64,000 bases of DNA from Cohnella phaseoli. GTDB taxonomy: Bacteria > Bacillota > Bacilli > Paenibacillales > Paenibacillaceae. Shown piece by piece: positions 43,629 through 52,671 of this stretch. The stretch covers positions 62,001-126,000 of the forward strand of contig NZ_QRDZ01000004.1 of assembly GCF_003386235.1 (NCBI RefSeq), in the 5' to 3' direction. The first letter of the stretch is position 1. Each line of letters opens with the position of its first letter. The notes under the pieces are model-generated. The model was not told the origin of the DNA. It did not search any database and saw only the letters and a program-made list of their open reading frames with translations. Position numbers and translations under genes: made by a program.

Positions 43629-43677
43629 TTGACGATAGGTGTTATGCACTGTATAGTGTGTATATGGATATACACAC
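43629..43677 (+). promoter_or_regulatory. Promoter and GntR/YtrA operator of the ABC efflux operon
   Basis: TTGACG (43629-43634), 17-bp spacer, TATAGT (43652-43657). A dyad GTGTGTATAT-GG-ATATACACAC (43656-43677) with perfect 10-bp arms covers the end of the -10 box and the start site. It is an ideal place for repression by the GntR protein of the same operon. Confidence 0.8.
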
Positions 43678-43703
43678 ATGAACACTGTGCTGGGGGAATG
43701 AAA

Positions 43704-44435
43704 ATGAGCCAGCGGCAAGCCGTCGCTTATATCGGAGCTTATTTGTGGAGACGAGAACGGTTCGGCATGCTCTTTACCCTCGTATTCGCCATTTATCTGG
43801 GGGTGATCAACAGCGCCGCCATCGATGGGGTGTTGGGAGGAGAAGAAGATGTGCCGCGAGCCATAAACGGCCTTATCGATTGGGTGACCCTGGCCATGTA
43901 TCCGATCTTCGGAATGGTGATGAACAAGTCCTCTTGGAACATGTGGAGAGACGATTACTATTCGAAAAGACTCGCTCAATGGCGTACGATGCCGATCCCG
44001 GCCGCTTCGATCGTTCGGGCCAGAATGCTGCAGAGCGCGGTCATGCTTCCGATCATTGGCGGGGTTTACCTTCTGGCGCAGTACTTGTTGACGCCGGCGC
44101 TGCGAGATTACGTTACGCCGATGCAATGGATCGAAAACGGGCTGATCTGGATGTGCTATGCGCTAATCATAATACCGGTCATTATTCTGATGGAGCTGGG
44201 ATATACCGGAAAGCAATATTGCTTGGTCTACTTCGGACTGATGATCGCGGTGGCATTGCTCTCGATCGTGCTAACGTGGCAGGGAGTAAACGTATTCCAT
44301 AGCGTGTTGAATTTAATTAAAGACGGGTACGGCCCGGTGACGATACTCGGAATGGCGGTCGTCGCGGCAGCCTCGGTCCTGATTGGACATAAGCTGACCA
44401 TCGAACGCATCCGCAGAAGATCGTTGCCGCTCTAA
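43704..44435 (+). CDS. ABC-2-like membrane protein, first gene of the efflux operon
   Basis: The 243-aa protein is counted from ATG 43704, seven bases from GGGGGA; ATG 43698 is possible. It has about six membrane helices (in YLWRRERFGMLFTLVFAIYL and later segments) and looks like a permease subunit that pairs with the ATPase at 44869. No enzyme motif is seen. It begins the operon controlled by the dyad at 43656-43677. Confidence 0.8.
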   Translation: MSQRQAVAYIGAYLWRRERFGMLFTLVFAIYLGVINSAAIDGVLGGEEDVPRAINGLIDWVTLAMYPIFGMVMNKSSWNMWRDDYYSKRLAQWRTMPIPAASIVRARMLQSAVMLPIIGGVYLLAQYLLTPALRDYVTPMQWIENGLIWMCYALIIIPVIILMELGYTGKQYCLVYFGLMIAVALLSIVLTWQGVNVFHSVLNLIKDGYGPVTILGMAVVAAASVLIGHKLTIERIRRRSLPL

Positions 44436-44464
44436 GCGGCGGACAAGGAAAGAGGGGTGAGCTT

Positions 44465-44872
44465 GTGTGGCTGCCGATACGGATTGACGAACAACGTCCG
44501 GAACCGCTCTATCACCAGATCGAGGTGCAGCTTCGCGGCCTGATCCTCGGCGGACAGCTGAAGGAAGGAACTCTTCTGCCTTCGATTCGCGAGTTGGCGG
44601 TATCGCTGAAATGCAGCGCGATCACGGTTAGGAGAGTGTATCAAGATCTTGAAAACGAAGGCCTGATACGCACCAGACAGGGCACGGGGACGTTCGTTGC
44701 AGGCGTGGAGCCGGTCGCTCGGGATGAGCATCGACTAGAGAGGTTGACCCAGGAGTTGGAAAAAGCGATCGAAATCGGGCTGCAGCTAGGCTGTGCGCCG
44801 GAGGAGATCGAGACGGCGTTCCGGCAAGCGCTGCATCGAAAAGCGACGGAGAAAGGGGAGGACTCGTCATGA
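44465..44872 (+). CDS. GntR-family regulator, YtrA subfamily
   Basis: The 135-aa protein starts at GTG 44465 after GAGGGG. The winged helix (about 10-75) contains LPSIRELAVSLKCSAITVRR and LENEGLIRTRQGTGTFV. A short helical tail replaces the large ligand domain, as in YtrA. YtrA members repress ABC operons, often in response to cell-wall-active compounds. The operator is probably 43656-43677. Its stop overlaps the next gene (ATGA). Confidence 0.92.
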   Translation: MWLPIRIDEQRPEPLYHQIEVQLRGLILGGQLKEGTLLPSIRELAVSLKCSAITVRRVYQDLENEGLIRTRQGTGTFVAGVEPVARDEHRLERLTQELEKAIEIGLQLGCAPEEIETAFRQALHRKATEKGEDSS

Positions 44873-45792
44873 CGATTGCGAATATGGAAGCTGCAATTTC
44901 CCTTCGCGGCATGAAGCTGCAGCACGAACGGTTCGCTCTTGGCCCCGTGGATTGCAGCATTCCTAAAGGGATGGTTACAGCGATCGTCGGACCGAACGGC
45001 TCGGGCAAGAGCACGCTGTTTCGGGCTTTGCTGGGATTAGAGCCGGTCCGGGCGGGAGAAATTGAGATGCTCGGCACGCTGCTGGACGGAAACCAGGGCG
45101 ACCAGTATAAGAGCAGAATCGGATTTCTGGCCGAAAACCCGCATGCTCACGAGAGTCATCTGACCGCCAACGAGAAAGCGAAGTTCGCTTCGAACTGGTA
45201 TCCGAGCTGGGAGTGGGAGAGGTACAATAAGCTGCTCCGACATTTCGACGTAGACGGCGGAATCAAGCTGTCCAAAATGTCGAAAGGAATGAGACGAAAG
45301 GCCGAGCTCTCCATTGCGATGGCGCACGACCCGGACCTGCTGCTGCTCGACGAACCCTCATCGGGATTGGATCCGTTCGCTTGGAAGACGATGCTGGAGG
45401 AGCTGGGGCGTTATATGGAGCCCGGCGATCGGACGCTTGTGTTGGCTACCCATATTTTAGAGGAAATCAAGCGACTGGCAGATTACATCCTGTTTATCTA
45501 CAGAGGCAAAGTTTTGGGGCTCTACGAGAAAGATCGGTTGCTGGACGATTGGCGAACGATCGTCGTGCAGATCGATTATGCCGCGAAGGGCGGAAGCGAG
45601 ATGCTTCAGCGAGCTCCCGGTTTTCAAGGCTTGTCGGAAGCGGGAGCGGGGCTCTACCGGCTTGAAGTGGACGATCCCGAGCGGGGCGAAGCTTATTGCC
45701 GCGACAACGGATTCCGTGTGGTAGCCGTCCAGCGTATGGAGCTGGAAGATATATTGAGCTGTTTAATTCGAAAGGAGGAAGCAAGACGATGA
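44869..45792 (+). CDS. ABC transporter ATPase (efflux operon, first)
   Basis: The 307-aa protein has Walker A GPNGSGKST (about residue 45), signature region LSKMSKGMRRK, Walker B LLLLDEPSSGLDP and the switch His in THILEEIK. A C-terminal domain of about 85 residues follows. It pairs with the membrane protein upstream, as in YtrB-type transporters. Confidence 0.93.
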   Translation: MTIANMEAAISLRGMKLQHERFALGPVDCSIPKGMVTAIVGPNGSGKSTLFRALLGLEPVRAGEIEMLGTLLDGNQGDQYKSRIGFLAENPHAHESHLTANEKAKFASNWYPSWEWERYNKLLRHFDVDGGIKLSKMSKGMRRKAELSIAMAHDPDLLLLDEPSSGLDPFAWKTMLEELGRYMEPGDRTLVLATHILEEIKRLADYILFIYRGKVLGLYEKDRLLDDWRTIVVQIDYAAKGGSEMLQRAPGFQGLSEAGAGLYRLEVDDPERGEAYCRDNGFRVVAVQRMELEDILSCLIRKEEARR

Positions 45793-46694
45793 ATTCATTG
45801 AAGGTAGATAAAATTATTAAAAATTACGGCGACAAGAGGGCCGTTAACGGTCTTAGCTTCGATGTAGCGGCAGGGGAAATCTACGGACTGCTGGGCGCCA
45901 ATGGCGCGGGGAAAACGACGACGATGCGTATGATTCTGGGCTTGATTTTGCCGGACGAGGGCGATGTTCGTTACTTAGGCAATCCCTACAGCGAGCAGCA
46001 GCTTAGCATGCTGGGCTACCTGCCGGAAGAGCGGGGGATGTATCCGAAGATCAAGGTAAGCGAGCAGATTCTGTATCTGGCTCAGCTGCGCGGCATGTCC
46101 CGCAAGGATGCGGACAAGAATCTGAAAATGTGGCTGGATAAGTTCCAGGTGCCGGAGTATTACAACAAGAAGGTCGAAGAGCTGTCCAAGGGCAACCAGC
46201 AGAAAATCCAGTTTATCGCGGCGGTCATCCATAATCCGAAAATTCTCATTCTCGACGAGGCGTTCAGCGGACTCGACCCGGTTAATGTGGAGCTGCTCAA
46301 ATCGACGGTCAAAGAGCTGCGGGACGGAGGAACGAGCATCGTGTTCTCCACGCACCGAATGGAGCATGTCGAGGAGCTGTGCCGTAACATTACGATCATG
46401 CACAAATCCAATCCGGTACTGCAAGGGCCGATCAAGGAAATCAAAAAGAAGTTTCCTCAGGAGCGGGTTATCGTCGCGGGCGACGGAACGATTGAGGGAT
46501 TGGATACGATCACCGGAGTGAAGCACGTATTCCGGCACGAGCACGGCGGCTACGAGTTAAAGGTAGATTCTCCGGAAGTCGGTCAGCGTATTCTGAAGCA
46601 CGCTCTGCTGCAAGGTCCGATTAACCGCTTCGAAGTCTTGGAACCGACGCTTAACGAAATCTTTATTAAAACGGTAGGTGAGAGCCATGAATAA
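45789..46694 (+). CDS. ABC transporter ATPase, NatA-like (efflux operon, second)
   Basis: The 301-aa protein starts at ATG 45789, which overlaps the previous stop (ATGA) and follows AAAGGAGG. Walker A is GANGAGKTT, the signature is ELSKGNQQK, and Walker B is LILDEAFSGLDP. The DUF4162-type C-terminal region ends with EPTLNEIFIKTV. NatA/NatB exporters extrude sodium or drugs. It pairs with the permease that follows. Confidence 0.93.
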   Translation: MNSLKVDKIIKNYGDKRAVNGLSFDVAAGEIYGLLGANGAGKTTTMRMILGLILPDEGDVRYLGNPYSEQQLSMLGYLPEERGMYPKIKVSEQILYLAQLRGMSRKDADKNLKMWLDKFQVPEYYNKKVEELSKGNQQKIQFIAAVIHNPKILILDEAFSGLDPVNVELLKSTVKELRDGGTSIVFSTHRMEHVEELCRNITIMHKSNPVLQGPIKEIKKKFPQERVIVAGDGTIEGLDTITGVKHVFRHEHGGYELKVDSPEVGQRILKHALLQGPINRFEVLEPTLNEIFIKTVGESHE

Positions 46695-47958
46695 TAGCTT
46701 ATGGACGGTAATGTCGTTTACGATGCGCAACAAGCTGCGCAGCAAAGGATTTATTATTATGACGGTGGTGCTCGCGGCGCTGATGATCGTTGGGGGCAAC
46801 CTGCCTTATCTGATCGACAAGCTTAGCGGGGGCGGAGATGGCGAAGCCGCGAAAATCGGCTATGCGGAAGCAAGCCAGGCTCAGGTCGTAGAGGGGCTGA
46901 AAGATCACTACGCGAAGCTGCCGGAGCCTAAGGTGGAGCTTGTCGGCATGGCATCCGAGGAACAATTGAAGTCCGCGCTGGAGAACGGCGATCTTAAAGG
47001 CTACCTGACGTTCGCGGACGATGCGGCGGCCGGGTTCCCGAAAGTCACTTACAACTCCAAGAGTGCATTCGAGGGAGGAATTTCCTCCTCGCTGGCGACC
47101 GCTCTTCAACAGGTCAAATACGATACCTTGCTTGAGGGCGCAGGGCTGGACGAGACGCAGAAGGCGCAGCTATACGCGCCGGTTGCATTCCAGACCCAGA
47201 AGGTCAGCTTCACGGATGAGAAAGGCAAGACAGAGGAAGAGCAGGGCATGGCCATCGCGTTGACGTACATTATGATCATCATGCTTTTCATGGCCGTTAT
47301 GATCACGGGACAACTGATCGCTACCGAGATTACGGCGGAGAAGAGCTCCCGCGTTATGGAAATCATCGTGACAAGCGTATCTCCTCTGAAGCAGATGTGG
47401 GGGAAAATTCTCGGAACGTTCCTCGTGGCCATGATTCAAATCGTCGTTCTGGTCGGCGCGCTAGTCGCAAACTTGACGCTGCCGCACAACACGGACATTC
47501 TGAAAAGCTTCGGCTTCGATCTTAGCTCGATCGATCCGCTGCTGCTGGTTTACGCGGTATTCTTCTACCTGGCGGGCTTCTTCCTGTACGCGACCTTGTT
47601 CGCGGCGGTTGGATCGATCGTCAGCCGTACCGAGGACCTCGGCCAGGCCGTTATGCCGATTACGATGCTCACGCTTGTCGGCTTCTACATCGCCATGTTC
47701 GGCCTGAACCAGCCGGACAGCACGCTGATGGTCGTCTGCCAGTACATTCCGTTCTTCTCCCCGTTCCTCATGTTCCTGCGGATCGGCTTGGCCGAACCGG
47801 CTTGGTGGGAGATCGCGCTGTCCATCGGTATTCTGATCGCTTCGATTCTGGCTATCGGCTGGCTCTCCGCGAAAATCTACCGCGTCGGCGTACTGATGTA
47901 CGGCAAGCGTCCTTCGATGAAGGAAATCGTGAAGGCTATGAAGGCTTATAAGGTGTAG
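46687..47958 (+). CDS. ABC-2 permease, NatB-like
   Basis: The 423-aa protein starts at ATG 46687 with GTAGGTGAG upstream, inside the end of the ATPase gene. One N-terminal helix, a large extracytoplasmic domain (about 50-180) and five C-terminal helices form the ABC-2/NatB fold, with ITAEKSSRVMEIIVTSVSP as the family coupling motif. With the NatA-like ATPase it forms an exporter. Confidence 0.93.
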   Translation: MNNSLWTVMSFTMRNKLRSKGFIIMTVVLAALMIVGGNLPYLIDKLSGGGDGEAAKIGYAEASQAQVVEGLKDHYAKLPEPKVELVGMASEEQLKSALENGDLKGYLTFADDAAAGFPKVTYNSKSAFEGGISSSLATALQQVKYDTLLEGAGLDETQKAQLYAPVAFQTQKVSFTDEKGKTEEEQGMAIALTYIMIIMLFMAVMITGQLIATEITAEKSSRVMEIIVTSVSPLKQMWGKILGTFLVAMIQIVVLVGALVANLTLPHNTDILKSFGFDLSSIDPLLLVYAVFFYLAGFFLYATLFAAVGSIVSRTEDLGQAVMPITMLTLVGFYIAMFGLNQPDSTLMVVCQYIPFFSPFLMFLRIGLAEPAWWEIALSIGILIASILAIGWLSAKIYRVGVLMYGKRPSMKEIVKAMKAYKV

Positions 47959-48057
47959 GGGAGTTAGTGTGGAAGCTTTGGGTAACGGTTATAGTTGAGA
48001 CTCATTACATCGATAATTGAGACATTTCAGGTCATAGGTTTGAGACCAAATTTAAAG

Positions 48058-48096
48058 CCAGTAATAGCAGAGTTTATTGCTAATACTGGTTTTTTG
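48058..48096 (+). terminator. Terminator of the ABC efflux operon
   Basis: CCAGTAATAGCA pairs with TGCTAATACTGG apart from one A-A mismatch, followed by TTTTTTG. Confidence 0.85.
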
Positions 48097-48192
48097 TTAT
48101 AATCTTCCACGTTGTCGATTGCGGGTACGGCAGCCAGATAGAATAGCCCCTTCGAACGGAACATCGACGAGACGATCTTGATCGGTTCGCCT
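48097..48192 (-). pseudogene. Possible coding remnant
   Basis: The reverse strand can be read as GEPIKIVSSMFRSKGLFYLA and then AAVPAIDNVEDYN, which looks protein-like, but there is no start codon and a stop lies immediately upstream. It may be the tail of a lost gene. The rest of the gap 47959-48299 holds only the two terminators. Confidence 0.25.
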
Positions 48193-48208
48193 TTTCACGC
48201 GACCACTG

Positions 48209-48244
48209 AAGCAACCGAGGATGCGCCTCGGTTGCTTCTTTTCC
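48209..48244. terminator. Terminator hairpin downstream of the truncated regulator
   Basis: GAAGCAACCGAG and CTCGGTTGCTTC pair perfectly, with TTTT after it on the plus strand and AGTGG on the minus strand. It could work for plus-strand transcripts. Confidence 0.7.
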
Positions 48245-48299
48245 TAAGCCGGCTTGAACGTCCTGTTCAGGCCGACCCAAGGAAGCGTTTGTACGCAAA

Positions 48300-49139
48300 C
48301 TAACGCGTATCCCGGAATTCCGAAGGGCTCATGCCCGACACGGATTTGAACAGCCGACTCATGTAATAGGGATCTTCATATCCGATGGCGGCAGCCACGT
48401 CTCTAATCGTCAACGGGGGGACGATCCGGAGCAACTCTTTCGCTTTCTCGATGCGCAGGCGAATCATGAACTCCATCGGAGGAATGCCTTTGTACTTCTT
48501 GAACAGGCTGCTCACGGTCGCCGGCGTTATGCCGAAATACTCCGCGATGGATGGCAGCGACAGCAACTCGGTATAACGATTCAGGATATAGCGTTCGATC
48601 CCGAGTGCCAGCTTCGACTGATCTTCTTTGGAACGGCTTTCGGCTAGCACGAGATGAAACAATTGATCCAGAATAACCGACATTCCCTCATAGATGGAGG
48701 AGTATTTATACGAACTGGAGACGATCTCGTCGATTTCAAGTTCGATTTCAAGCATACGGGTCTGATTCAGCCAAGGATTCGTCTGTTGAAATAGCTGAAC
48801 GACCCGTTTAAGCACGCCTTCCAGCTTAATCTGGGGACATTCTCTCCGTTCGCAATCGCTCAGCAACTTGCCGAACTCCGCTAGGAAGGGGCCGGGCTGG
48901 CTCTTCTCGATCCACTTCAGCAGCAACTTCTCCGTGTTCACTCCCAGCGGGTGCTCCACGAGAGGTTGGTTCGTTTCGGACGGAGCGGGAACGATCCATC
49001 GGGACTGGCCGAAAACGACGCTTTTCTGCAGCAGGATCCTATCCCTTTGAATCCGATAGGGGAGATCCTCCACGGCGTCGATCGGCGGCTGCGCGATCAT
49101 TGTGATCGGGAAATGCTGCCCCGACAGTTCGCCGTATAA
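48300..49139 (-). pseudogene. YesN-type AraC regulator, 5' truncated
   Basis: The reverse frame encodes a typical YesN middle region (YGELSGQHFPITMIAQPPID onward) and a C-terminal AraC domain (VAAAIGYEDPYYMSRLFKSV, then SGMSPSEFRDTR). The receiver domain is missing: upstream of about 49139 the open frame continues to 49484 but is simply antisense to a carbohydrate-binding module. The first usable ATG is at 49100. This looks like a gene beheaded by a deletion or rearrangement. A shortened DNA-binding protein could still be made. Confidence 0.7.
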
Positions 49140-49454
49140 CCGGCCGCTTATCCCGATGGCGTGCAGGCAGCCTTTATCCAGGGTCCGGGCACGATCAGCC
49201 AATCGATCGCTATTGAGGTGGCCAGCGTCTACAAATTGCACTTTAAGATGGCCCGGCGAACGGGGGGCGCGCAGACCGTCAACGTGTACTTCGACGGCGG
49301 ACTGATCGGAACGTATACGCCTTCGTCGCTCGATTACGCCGACTTCTATACCGACGCCTTCGCGACTTCGCCGGGCAATCATACGATTCTGTTCAAGGGC
49401 ATGACGAACAACGATAACACCGTGTTTATAGACGGCGTCAGTTTCGTCCAGTAA
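49140..49454 (+). pseudogene. Fragment of a secreted protein: C-terminal carbohydrate-binding-like module
   Basis: Reading on the plus strand from PAAYPDGVQAAFIQGPGTIS, the frame resembles the widespread beta-sandwich module of secreted glycosidases (motifs YKLHFKMARR, YFDGGLIGTY, FIDGVSFVQ at the very end). A stop (49137-49139) precedes it, so the N-terminal enzyme has been lost at the same point where the AraC gene is cut. GTG 49161 could allow a 97-aa product, but it has no ribosome site. A terminator follows. Confidence 0.7.
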
Positions 49455-49498
49455 GTCCAGTAATCTGCGGAGAAACCCCCGCAAGGATTCAATAAAAC

Positions 49499-49530
49499 AG
49501 GTCCCCTCTCTTTGCTGAGGGGACCTTTTG
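49499..49530 (+). terminator. Terminator after the module fragment
   Basis: AGGTCCCCTC and GAGGGGACCT pair around TCTTTGCT, followed by TTTG. Confidence 0.85.
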
Positions 49531-49620
49531 CTCGGCGCCTAGCATCTACGCCGACACCGACTTCCATCGCGTAGAACTGCATATTCTGCTGATGCTACAA
49601 CTTCGAGACAGTACTATAGC

Positions 49621-49896
49621 AAAGGGGCAGTTCAGTTCTATAGCGATCTTGAATCTACTAAAAGAGCAAGTGTTGATCTCCTTGCAAATCACGATGGTTG
49701 CGAGAAGAAAGAGCGGTGCGTGGGAGAGGTAGACATCACCTGCGAATACTGCTCAAGGTCTTATCGATCCGAGCAGCCCAAAACAACCTGTCTGAAGTCG
49801 ATCGGTGGCCGCTGTAAAATCCGATTTCAACAGGAACCTTTCACGGTCAATGGGAGTAAATCCACTATTCATTTGTCGGACCGCGTGATAGAGTAA
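49621..49896 (+). pseudogene. Cysteine-containing coding remnant without start
   Basis: A frame open for at least 91 codons reads KGAVQFYSDLESTKRASVDL and later ITCEYCSRSYRSEQPKTTCL, followed by GGRCKIRF, ending at TAA (49894-49896). The CxxC with two later cysteines looks like a zinc-binding site. No start codon with ribosome site lies in frame. It is probably a leftover of a deleted gene in the scar 49139-49900. Family not recognised. Confidence 0.35.
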
Positions 49897-49943
49897 GATT
49901 CTGAAGTGGGGACGGATCGGTCGCTGTCACGTCGGCACTGTTT

Positions 49944-49957
49944 TGAAAGTGCTTACA
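49944..49957 (+). promoter_or_regulatory. Candidate catabolite-responsive element (cre)
   Basis: TGAAAGTGCTTACA matches the Bacillus CcpA consensus TGWAARCGYTWNCW at 13 of 14 positions, 84 bases before the AraC-type regulator's start. It suggests glucose repression of the second glycan locus. Confidence 0.45.
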
Positions 49958-50040
49958 ATTCGGGGCGGCAGGACGATAAAGCGCTTGTCGTTTCGGCGAA
50001 ACGGGCACCGTACAGACTGAGAAGAGAGGGGGCGTATCCG

Positions 50041-52386
50041 ATGGCCGACGGTAGGATGCCTAGCGTCAGAACGGTATTTATGCGTTTTATCGTGCACTAT
50101 ATGATTCTGCTGCTTGTCATTTCCGGTATCGGAGGATACGTATATAACCGTTCGTTCGAGCTGGCGAAACGGGAAGCGATTGAAACGGGAATCGTCAGAC
50201 TGGAAAAAAGCATGGCGTTGCTGGATTCGCGGCTGAACGAGGTGGAAAGCATCGGGACGCAGATTTCGCTCGATGGCCGTCTTGGCAACTTGCTGAACGC
50301 CAAATTGCCGTACGGAGGCGACGACTACTATGCGATGAAAGAGTTGTCCGACAACCTGGCCAATTATAAGCTGGGCAACAGGCTTATTCGCGAGGCGTTC
50401 GTCTACTTGAACAAAGGCGCGTTTATTTCCTCCATGCACCCGACGGCCGAAGTGGAAGCTTTTTACGGAAAACTTTTCAGATTCAGCAATTTAACGTATG
50501 CGCAGTGGCGAGATTATCTTCTCGGCGATTACCGCTATGCGGCGTATTATCCGGAAACGAGCGTTACGGTGAACGGAAGCCTGCGCCAAGTCATCACGTA
50601 CGTCCAGTCTGTTCCGATCGGAGCGCTTAACACCTATAAGGGCGCGGTCGTCGTGCTGCTTGACGCGAGCGAGGTGAAGGAGCTGTTATCGGGCGCGATC
50701 GCGCCAAGCCGAGGCTGGATATACGTCGTGTCGCCCGGAGGCGAGAGGATAACGGGCACCGGTTATTCGGATATGCGCGAGCTGCCCTCATCCGTCACGC
50801 AAGGGAGCCGGGGCTACAAGGAACAAACGGTCGATGGAGAAAAGATGATCGTTATGCACGCCGAGTCGGGGGCAACCGGCTGGAAATATGTCGCGGCCAT
50901 CCCGCAGTCGGTCATTTCGGAAAAAGTAGCCTACATTAAAAGGCTGTACATTTATACGATGATCGTCACGATTACGGTTGGACTCCTCATCGCCGTTGCG
51001 TTCTCTTATAGCAGCAGCCGCCCGATTCTGAATATCGTGCGCAAGCTTCGTTCGGGCTTCGGCGAACCGTTGTCCGACGCCGTACGAAAAGGGTCGACAT
51101 GGGACTATTTGGACGGAACGATATCCGAGCTGATCGCCAATCGCAACGAGCTGAAGCGCGATTTATCCCGTCAGATGGAAATCGTTAAGGCGACGTTCCT
51201 GGAACGGCTGCTGCGTGGAGGATTCTCGAAGGAGCCGGACATCGAAGCGGTCCGCTCCTATATCGACCTAGGGCTGGAAGGCGACCGGTTCGTCGCCGTC
51301 GTCGTCGGTATCATCGGGGTGCGCGACGCTTCCGATTTGACGCCCGATCTGCTGAAGCGGCTGGATCTGGCCAAAGTGCTCGTGCAGGAAGAATTCAGAC
51401 GGCACCTTGCCCACAGCATGAAGTTTTATCATCTGGATGAATGGCGGACGGTGCTGCTGATCGGTCTTGATGTCGGGGACATGGCGATATTCCGTCATGA
51501 AATCGAAGCTTCCGCCGAAGCCATTTCGCTAAAGCTGGCGGAAGAGTTCGGCATCGGCATCGCGCTTGGCGTCGGCAAGCCCTGCGACCATCTGATCAGA
51601 ATTCGCAACTCTTTCGACGAGGCGCTGCAGGCGCTGGAAGCCGCGGAGACCCGCCGGACTGCGCGCGAACCGGTATTTTTCGGCGATATCCTTCACGACC
51701 TGGACGACTATTATTATCCGACCGATGTGGAGACGCGAATGATGAATCTGATCAAGTCGGGAGACGAAGCGGAAGTGCGGGGAATTATCGATGAATTAAG
51801 GAAACGCAATGTCGCCGAAGCGAGACTCTCGCCGGAATCGACCGCCCAATTGGCGTACGAGATGCGGGGGACGGCGGTCAAGCTGCGCAAGGCGATGGCC
51901 TTAACCGGACAGGAAGTTGCCGAGAGATTGGAGACTCGAATGGACGCCTTGATCGGACACCGGTCGCCTACGCAACTGTTTCTGGACGGGGAGGCTTTAT
52001 TTTTGGAGTTGTGCAGAATTGCCGCCTCGAGCCGGAGCGGTCAGAAGGATCATTGGAAAGACAAAATCCTGAACATCGTTCATGCCCGATTCGAGCAGGA
52101 CGATCTCTCGCTGACGACGCTCGCCACAGAGCTCGGAATTAAGGAAAAGTATGTTTCCCAGCTGTTCAAGGAGCAGATCGGCGAAAGCTTCACCCAATAT
52201 CTCGAGATGCTCAGAATGGATCGGGCCGCGCGCCTGCTTGGCGACCCTGCGGTTACGGTGCAAGATATTTCCCGGCTGAGCGGATATGCCACGCCAAATA
52301 CGTTTTATAAGGCGTTCAAGCGACATTACGGCGTAAGTCCTACCATTTACAGACAGCAGCGGATCGGTTTAGAGGATCCATCGTAA
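50041..52386 (+). CDS. Membrane-bound AraC-family regulator with extracellular sensor
   Basis: The 781-aa protein starts at ATG 50041 after GAGAGGGGG; the frame is open to 49906 without a ribosome site. One membrane helix (about 15-38) leads into a Cache-like extracellular domain (to about 300), then a second helix (about 305-330). The cytoplasmic part carries a middle region and a C-terminal AraC helix-turn-helix (about 680-775, with LGIKEKYVSQLFKEQIGESF and LSGYATPNTFYKAFKRHYGV). Such one-component regulators sense glycans outside and activate nearby importer genes. It is the first gene of the fucoside locus and ends in its own terminator. Confidence 0.9.
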   Translation: MADGRMPSVRTVFMRFIVHYMILLLVISGIGGYVYNRSFELAKREAIETGIVRLEKSMALLDSRLNEVESIGTQISLDGRLGNLLNAKLPYGGDDYYAMKELSDNLANYKLGNRLIREAFVYLNKGAFISSMHPTAEVEAFYGKLFRFSNLTYAQWRDYLLGDYRYAAYYPETSVTVNGSLRQVITYVQSVPIGALNTYKGAVVVLLDASEVKELLSGAIAPSRGWIYVVSPGGERITGTGYSDMRELPSSVTQGSRGYKEQTVDGEKMIVMHAESGATGWKYVAAIPQSVISEKVAYIKRLYIYTMIVTITVGLLIAVAFSYSSSRPILNIVRKLRSGFGEPLSDAVRKGSTWDYLDGTISELIANRNELKRDLSRQMEIVKATFLERLLRGGFSKEPDIEAVRSYIDLGLEGDRFVAVVVGIIGVRDASDLTPDLLKRLDLAKVLVQEEFRRHLAHSMKFYHLDEWRTVLLIGLDVGDMAIFRHEIEASAEAISLKLAEEFGIGIALGVGKPCDHLIRIRNSFDEALQALEAAETRRTAREPVFFGDILHDLDDYYYPTDVETRMMNLIKSGDEAEVRGIIDELRKRNVAEARLSPESTAQLAYEMRGTAVKLRKAMALTGQEVAERLETRMDALIGHRSPTQLFLDGEALFLELCRIAASSRSGQKDHWKDKILNIVHARFEQDDLSLTTLATELGIKEKYVSQLFKEQIGESFTQYLEMLRMDRAARLLGDPAVTVQDISRLSGYATPNTFYKAFKRHYGVSPTIYRQQRIGLEDPS

Positions 52387-52412
52387 GTTGAGCCGATTAG
52401 TCCCCTATCAAG

Positions 52413-52452
52413 ACCGTTAAACACATGCCTTTCATGCGTTTAACGGTTTTTT
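52413..52452 (+). terminator. Terminator of the AraC-type regulator gene
   Basis: ACCGTTAAAC and GTTTAACGGT pair perfectly around ACATGCCTTTCATGC, followed by TTTTTTT. Confidence 0.9.
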
Positions 52453-52618
52453 TCTATGCGCGGCTCAGCCTTGCGTCGCACAGAAGCCGATCCGTCCGGC
52501 TTCATTCACGGTTTCGGAATGATTCCACGCCGTCAAACGGGAATCCGTCATGCCGATCCGGCGACAATCCACTTCCTGCGCGGTCTGTCGCATGGTATCT
52601 TCATACCTGTTCAACGGT

Positions 52619-52634
52619 TTGCAAGCGATTGCAA
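52619..52634. promoter_or_regulatory. Candidate operator (cre/LacI-like dyad) before the importer genes
   Basis: TTGCAA-GCGA-TTGCAA has perfect 6-bp arms and matches the cre consensus at 12 of 14 positions. It lies 38 bases before the first permease start. Confidence 0.45.
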
Positions 52635-52671
52635 AAAGGATTTGATATCCGCCACCCGAGGAGTATTGCCT

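Noticed and set aside
49139..49484. N-terminal extension of the AraC-type protein (residues 1-115 of the long frame)
   Set aside because: This part is antisense to a recognisable carbohydrate-binding module and shows no receiver-domain motifs.
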